A stretch of DNA of 8,803 nucleotides, taken from Actinomycetota bacterium. GTDB lineage: Bacteria > Actinomycetota > Actinomycetes > Acidothermales > Acidothermaceae. The number at the start of each line of letters is the position of its first letter. Positions within the stretch are counted from its first letter, which is position 1. The DNA is taken from contig PLCK01000043.1 in NCBI GenBank assembly GCA_003134755.1, forward strand, positions 1 to 8,803. Direction: 5' to 3'. The translations under genes and the position numbers were made by a program. The notes under the pieces were generated by a model. That model was given only the letters and a program-made list of their open reading frames with translations. It had not been told where the DNA came from and ran no database searches. Of the stretch, positions 5,581-8,803 are shown one piece after another.

Positions 5581-6756
5581 CACGAGCGCATTCAGGTCGT
5601 CGGCGACCTTGCGGAGGTCGTTCGTGGTGTTCCGGGCCGCCGCGACGCTCGTGAGCGTGTTCGAAGAGGCGTCGGCGACTCCCGCGATCGACTCCGCGAT
5701 CTGCGCACTACCTGCGGCGACCTCGGTGAAGCCGCGACCCATCTCGCTGGTGGTCGCAGACTGCTCCTCGACCGCCGACGCGATGGTCACCTGGTAGTCG
5801 CTGATCTGGCTGATGACTACCCGGATCGCTTCGATGGCGGTTATCGCGTCGCGCGAATCGTTGCGTACCGACTCGATGCGCCGCGAGATGTCGTCGGTGG
5901 CGCGGGCCGTCTCCTGGGCGAGGTCCTTGACCTCGTCGGCGACAACCGCGAATCCCTTGCCGGCCTCTCCTGCGCGGGCGGCCTCGATCGTCGCGTTCAG
6001 CGCGAGCAGGTTGGTCTGCTGGGCGATCTCGGTGATGAGTTTGACCACACTTCCGATGTCGAGCGACGATTCGCCGAGTCGGGCGATCGCCGCGTTAGTC
6101 GTGTCCGCCATGCTGACGGCGTCGACTGCGACACCAGCTGCCCGGTGGGCGTTGTGAGCGATCTCGCGAATGGACGAACCCATCTCTTCGGCAGCCCCCG
6201 CGACGCTCGCCACGTTGCTGCTCACCTGCTCGGCCGCACTTGCGGCGCTTTCTGCGCGTCGGGTTGCGTCGTGTGCGGACGATGCGATCTGCTCCGACGT
6301 CGTGGAGAGGGCGCCAGCCGACGCGGCCAGGCCGGCTGCGGTCTTGGCCACCTCGCCGACCAGAGTCTGCACGCCGCTGACGAAGCGGTCGAACTCGCTT
6401 GCCAGGTTCCCGATCTCGTCGTCCTGATGAAGGCCGAGGCGGCTGGTCAGGTCGCCGTCGCCGTCGGCGATCTCGGTCATCCGCTTGCGGAGGATCTCGA
6501 GGGGCCTGATGACGTTGCGTACGAGCCAGAAGCCGAGGACGGTGAGGATGAGCGCGAGGCCGGCGAGGGAACACACCATGGCGACGACGACGTCGTGACG
6601 GCCGACCCGCACGGCGTCGGCGACCCCTGAGAGGCTGGTCATATTGCCGACGTGGTTAACGGCGTTGTCGGCCTTCTGCAGGACGTAGAGGCTGACCGCA
6701 CCGACCGCGACGAAGCCGGTTGCTGCGGTCAGGGCCGCCTTGTGGACGAGCTTCAC
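5563..6756 (-). CDS. Methyl-accepting chemotaxis protein with minimal extracytoplasmic loop
   Basis: A 397-residue chemoreceptor. TM1 (about 7-26) and TM2 (about 56-79) enclose only about 29 residues, too few for a normal ligand-binding domain. A HAMP domain follows (about 80-132, with RNVIRPLEIL). The cytoplasmic coiled-coil signalling domain has the hairpin tip that contacts CheA and CheW, with NLLALNATIEAARAGEAGKG near 249-268. Paired acidic residues such as E190-E191 in GAAEEMGSS are candidate methylation sites. No C-terminal NWETF-type CheR tether is present; the protein ends SRFTY. The GTG at 6756 was chosen because GGAGG lies five bases upstream; an in-frame GTG at 6798 would add 14 residues. 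With so little outside the membrane it may sense membrane state, redox or internal signals, or rely on a partner. It is near cheA but divergently oriented. Confidence 0.94.
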   Translation of the reverse strand: MKLVHKAALTAATGFVAVGAVSLYVLQKADNAVNHVGNMTSLSGVADAVRVGRHDVVVAMVCSLAGLALILTVLGFWLVRNVIRPLEILRKRMTEIADGDGDLTSRLGLHQDDEIGNLASEFDRFVSGVQTLVGEVAKTAAGLAASAGALSTTSEQIASSAHDATRRAESAASAAEQVSSNVASVAGAAEEMGSSIREIAHNAHRAAGVAVDAVSMADTTNAAIARLGESSLDIGSVVKLITEIAQQTNLLALNATIEAARAGEAGKGFAVVADEVKDLAQETARATDDISRRIESVRNDSRDAITAIEAIRVVISQISDYQVTIASAVEEQSATTSEMGRGFTEVAAGSAQIAESIAGVADASSNTLTSVAAARNTTNDLRKVADDLNALVSRFTY

Positions 6757-6800
6757 GCGTGCCTCCAGTCGGCGCGCACCCGCACTGTTCGGGCGCACAT
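6753..6800 (-). CDS. Possible 15-residue leader peptide coupled to the chemoreceptor
   Basis: An ATG at 6800 opens a short frame, MCARTVRVRADWRHA, whose TGA overlaps the chemoreceptor GTG as GTGA. AGAGGTG lies just upstream of this ATG, so ribosomes could load here and pass to the main gene. Four of 15 residues are arginine. The same DNA is read in a second frame if the chemoreceptor begins at the GTG at 6798, so this leader and the longer receptor are competing readings. Speculative. Confidence 0.25.
   Translation of the reverse strand: MCARTVRVRADWRHA
6762..6766 (-). promoter_or_regulatory. Ribosome-binding site deciding the chemoreceptor start
   Basis: GGAGG on the minus strand (cctcc on plus) stands five bases before the GTG at 6756, favouring the 397-residue product over one starting at 6798. 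Confidence 0.7.
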
Positions 6801-6950
6801 GACACCTCTTCGGCAGGACTGGGCCCGAAGCTGAGTCGTGCGGAGCGTCGTGAAATCACCGATCCACAGACGCCGCCGCCGCGAGCCGTCGAGGAGATTG
6901 TGGGCCTACCGTCGAACATGGGCAGTGCCTGAAAGGCGCAAAGGGATGAG
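6801..6950. promoter_or_regulatory. Divergent control region between chemoreceptor and RecB-like genes
   Basis: These 150 bases carry no gene I can support and must hold promoters for both directions. TACCGT at 6907-6912 could be a -10 box for the RecB-like gene, but no good -35 lies 17-18 bases upstream. No clear sigma-28-type flagellar promoter was found ahead of the chemoreceptor. An inverted pair, cttcgg (6808-6813) and ccgaag (6825-6830), lies in the chemoreceptor leader and could form a six-pair hairpin next to the ribosome site used by the possible leader peptide. AAGGG at 6941-6945 is the likely ribosome site for the RecB-like GTG. Confidence 0.3.
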
Positions 6951-7880
6951 GTGGCGATGGAGAAGTTGGTGCGCCTGTTCTCCTGCACGCCCTCGAGGCT
7001 GACCACCTGGGTCGACTGCCCCCGGCGCTACCGGATGACCTATGTCGACAGGCCGAGGCCCAAGGGCGGGCCGCCCTGGGCGCACAACAGCCTTGGCGCT
7101 AGCGTGCACTCTGCGCTTGCCGGGTGGTGGCGGCTGCCGCGCGAACGCCGCACGGTTGGCGTGGTCGGCGGGCTCCTCGACGGATCTTGGTCGGCTGACG
7201 GCTTTCAGGATGCTGCTCAATCCGATCGGTGGCGGTCCAGAGCCGCGGTGATGGTCGCGAACTATGTCCGCACGCTCGATCCTGATCGTGAGCCGGTCGG
7301 CGTCGAACGCACGGTGGGCGCCAGGACGGGCCGCCTGGCGTTGTCGGGCCGGATCGACCGCCTCGATGACCGCGCTGTTCAGGGCAGCCGTGACGCCACC
7401 GATGGTGGCGGCGGTCCTAGCTCTGCTAGCTCCGAGTTGGTCGTCGTCGATTACAAGGCGGGCCGGCGGCCTCCGACCGCCGATGACGCCCGTGGCTCGT
7501 TGGCGCTCGCGCTCTACGCGATCGCGGCCGCTGCGACCTTGCGGCGGCCGTGCCGGCGGGTCGAGCTGCATCATCTCCCGACAGGCGTCGTACAGGCCTT
7601 CGACCACACCGACGAGTCGCTACGCCGACATCTGAGGCGCGCCGAGCAGATCGCCGACGACGCGACCGCCGCGGGGGCAGCCATTCATGCGACAGCCTCC
7701 GACGCGGCGGCGGCCGTCGGCGCCACGGCCGACCCGTTCCCGCCGCGCCCAGGAGCCCAGTGCGGATGGTGCGACCTGCGCGCGCACTGTCCCGAAGGAA
7801 TGGCGACCGGGCCTGCGCGCCTACCGTGGGCCGCGCTCGGCGAATTCGAGGTCGGGCCCGCCACCGCCGCTTCGGCCTGA
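6951..7880 (+). CDS. RecB-family PD-(D/E)XK nuclease with iron-sulfur cysteines
   Basis: A 309-residue stand-alone nuclease of the PD-(D/E)XK superfamily (RecB/Cas4-like, PDDEXK_1 type; mycobacterial Rv2119 is similar from memory). H53 in GASVHSAL, E119, D136 in GRIDRLDD, and D167 with K169 in VVVDYKAG are the expected catalytic residues. C23 in DCPRRY together with C271, C274 and C280 (CGWCDLRAHC) are placed to bind a [4Fe-4S] cluster, as in AddB and Cas4. A Gly/Ser-rich insert (about 141-161) separates two catalytic strands and is probably a loop. No helicase domain is attached. It should act on DNA in repair or processing; the substrate is unknown. The start is a GTG with AAGGG five bases upstream; an ATG two codons later is an alternative. 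It lies between the two chemotaxis genes without an obvious link to motility. Confidence 0.92.
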   Translation: MAMEKLVRLFSCTPSRLTTWVDCPRRYRMTYVDRPRPKGGPPWAHNSLGASVHSALAGWWRLPRERRTVGVVGGLLDGSWSADGFQDAAQSDRWRSRAAVMVANYVRTLDPDREPVGVERTVGARTGRLALSGRIDRLDDRAVQGSRDATDGGGGPSSASSELVVVDYKAGRRPPTADDARGSLALALYAIAAAATLRRPCRRVELHHLPTGVVQAFDHTDESLRRHLRRAEQIADDATAAGAAIHATASDAAAAVGATADPFPPRPGAQCGWCDLRAHCPEGMATGPARLPWAALGEFEVGPATAASA

Positions 7881-7941
7881 AACGCAGCTTGGTCCAATCT
7901 GTGGCTCAGTTGTTCGCCGGAACCGCCGATGGAGAACAGGT

Positions 7942-7980
7942 CGCCACCGACGGGTGCACCCACGCCGTCGGCCAGTGGCG
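7942..7980 (+). other. Strong stem-loop ahead of cheA
   Basis: The core pairs ccgacgggtg (7947-7956) with cac (7961-7963) and ccgtcgg (7965-7971) around a cacc loop, with one bulged G: ten pairs. An outer cgcca (7942-7946) can pair with tggcg (7976-7980), leaving ccag unpaired, for about 15 pairs in all. It lies in the 126-bp gap after the RecB-like gene and ends 14 bases before the cheA ribosome site. No T-run follows, so it is not a standard intrinsic terminator. It could be a processing or attenuation element, a protein-binding site, or a terminator of the GC-only kind. Confidence 0.5.
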
Positions 7981-7994
7981 CGTTCTGCTGGCGC

Positions 7995-8002
7995 GGAGGA
8001 GG
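7995..8002 (+). promoter_or_regulatory. Strong ribosome-binding site for cheA
   Basis: GGAGGAGG ends four bases before the ATG at 8007. A GTG sits directly before that ATG in frame but would be too close to the site. Confidence 0.75.
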
Positions 8003-8006
8003 CGTG

Positions 8007-8803
8007 ATGGACGAGTTCGACGAGATCGTGCGCGAGTTCCTCGTAGAGAGTTACGAGAACCTCGACCAGCTCGATCGTGACCTGGTCGCGCTCGAGCAGG
8101 AGCCTGACGCGCATCCGCTGCTCCAGAGCATCTTTCGCACGATCCACACCATCAAGGGCACCAGTGGCTTCCTCGCGTTCGGGAAACTCGAAGCGCTGAC
8201 GCACGCCGGCGAGGGACTGCTGTCCCGCCTCCGCGACGGCGGCCTGCGCTTGACCCAAGAGCGCGCCACCGGCCTGCTGCAGCTCGTCGACGCGGTCCGC
8301 GGCATTCTCGGCGCGATCGAGGCCACCGGCGTCGAGGACGCTGCCGACTATGCCGATCTGATCGCGCTGCTGACGACGCTCCAGACACCGGTCGCGGAGG
8401 CCGAAGTGGCCGCGGTCGAAGCCATGAGGCGACCCCGCACCAAGCCGGCCGAGGCGCACGTCTCACCGACTGCGGAGATCGTCGGCACCAACCACGCCGC
8501 GCAGACCGCCGAGCCAGTCGAAACCGCCGAGCCTTCCGCGACCGTCCGCAAGCCTGTGAAACGCACCGCCGCCAAGACCGCCGCCGCCAAGACCGCCGCG
8601 ACCAAGACGACCGCCGCCAAGACCGGCGGCGCGAGGCCGGCGGCCAGGGCATCAGCAACCAGTTCGGCGTCGGCGACGCCCGCACCCGCCAAGCACGACG
8701 TAAAGGCCGCTCGCGCCGCTCGCAAGGCCGCCAGCTCGCCGGCGTCCATCCCCGGCTCTGACGTCCCGCTGTTGGGTGAGCTCCTCCGCGAGCAGGCCGA
8801 CAT
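8007..8803 (+). CDS. cheA: CheA chemotaxis histidine kinase, N-terminal part
   Basis: The first 265 codons of CheA, open to the window edge. Residues 1 to about 105 form the P1 histidine phosphotransfer domain; FRTIHTIKGTSGFLAF holds the phosphorylated H47, with K50 and G51 as usual. CheA takes input from chemoreceptors through CheW and phosphorylates CheY and CheB. After P1 comes a long low-complexity linker (about 130-245) rich in Ala, Lys, Thr and Pro, including repeated Thr-Ala-Ala-Lys units (about 187-208) like the tails of histone-H1-like or HupB proteins. It ends in SIPGSDVPLLGELLREQAD, which resembles the LGE-(I/L)-L-x-E-(Q/R) segment found in many CheA linkers. The dimerisation, kinase and CheW-like domains lie outside the window. 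The chemoreceptor gene is about 1.2 kb upstream in opposite orientation, marking a chemotaxis locus. Confidence 0.95.
   Translation, partial: MDEFDEIVREFLVESYENLDQLDRDLVALEQEPDAHPLLQSIFRTIHTIKGTSGFLAFGKLEALTHAGEGLLSRLRDGGLRLTQERATGLLQLVDAVRGILGAIEATGVEDAADYADLIALLTTLQTPVAEAEVAAVEAMRRPRTKPAEAHVSPTAEIVGTNHAAQTAEPVETAEPSATVRKPVKRTAAKTAAAKTAATKTTAAKTGGARPAARASATSSASATPAPAKHDVKAARAARKAASSPASIPGSDVPLLGELLREQAD
8565..8630 (+). repeat. Degenerate 12-15-bp repeats coding the Lys/Ala-rich cheA linker
   Basis: Blocks of accgccgccaag, varied by an extra gcc or acc codon, occur four times and end with accggcggc. They encode Thr-Ala-Ala-(Ala/Thr)-Lys units. The block length changes in whole codons, so slippage would alter linker length without breaking the frame. 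Confidence 0.75.

Noticed and set aside
6907..6912. TACCGT as a -10 box for the RecB-like gene
   Set aside because: No acceptable -35 at 17-18 bp; noted only within the intergenic entry.
8152..8803. Minus-strand open frames opposite cheA with long Arg/Ser or Ala/Val runs
   Set aside because: Low-complexity shadows of the cheA linker; the plus-strand frame has a ribosome site and an intact phosphotransfer domain.

Overview
The window reads as a high-GC actinobacterial chromosome. Codons favour G or C in the third position, GTG and TTG starts are common, and several proteins are typical of Actinomycetota: a DevR/DosR-type response regulator, a DUF6758-type zinc-ribbon protein, and a stand-alone RecB-like nuclease with an iron-sulfur cysteine set. 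Chemotaxis genes (a methyl-accepting protein and cheA) point to a motile member. A Nocardioides-like or other motile soil actinomycete fits, but the genus is inference.

Left block, minus strand (about 1-2439). In transcription order it holds a Nudix hydrolase, a LacI-family repressor, a DevR-like response regulator, and the first codons of a further gene that leaves the window and carries a 9-residue repeat. The regulator matches the DosR family at every key residue but has an unusual N-terminal stretch of Thr-Glu-His repeats, encoded by a 9-bp tandem repeat.

Central block, plus strand (2527-5553). A compact run contains a DUF6758-type protein, a PHP-domain phosphoesterase, a MarC-family membrane protein and a spermidine-synthase-like protein. 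PHP and marC overlap by 4 bp, and marC and the last gene by 14 bp, so these three are probably one operon. Their shared role is unknown.

Right block (5563-8803). A methyl-accepting chemotaxis protein with almost no extracytoplasmic domain is on the minus strand, convergent with the spermidine-synthase-like gene. Divergent from it, on the plus strand, are a RecB-family nuclease and then cheA, whose 3' part leaves the window. The cheA start is well supported by a strong ribosome-binding site and a histidine phosphotransfer domain. It follows a strong potential stem-loop, and the protein has a lysine/alanine/threonine-rich linker resembling histone-H1-like tails.

I saw no rRNA or tRNA gene, CRISPR array, insertion sequence or phage gene. 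No gene-free stretch exceeds 300 bases. The clearest points for a second look are the DevR repeat tail, the possible leader peptide coupled to the chemoreceptor, the stem-loop before cheA, the cheA linker, and the uncharacterised DUF6758-PHP-MarC-spermidine-synthase-like gene set.
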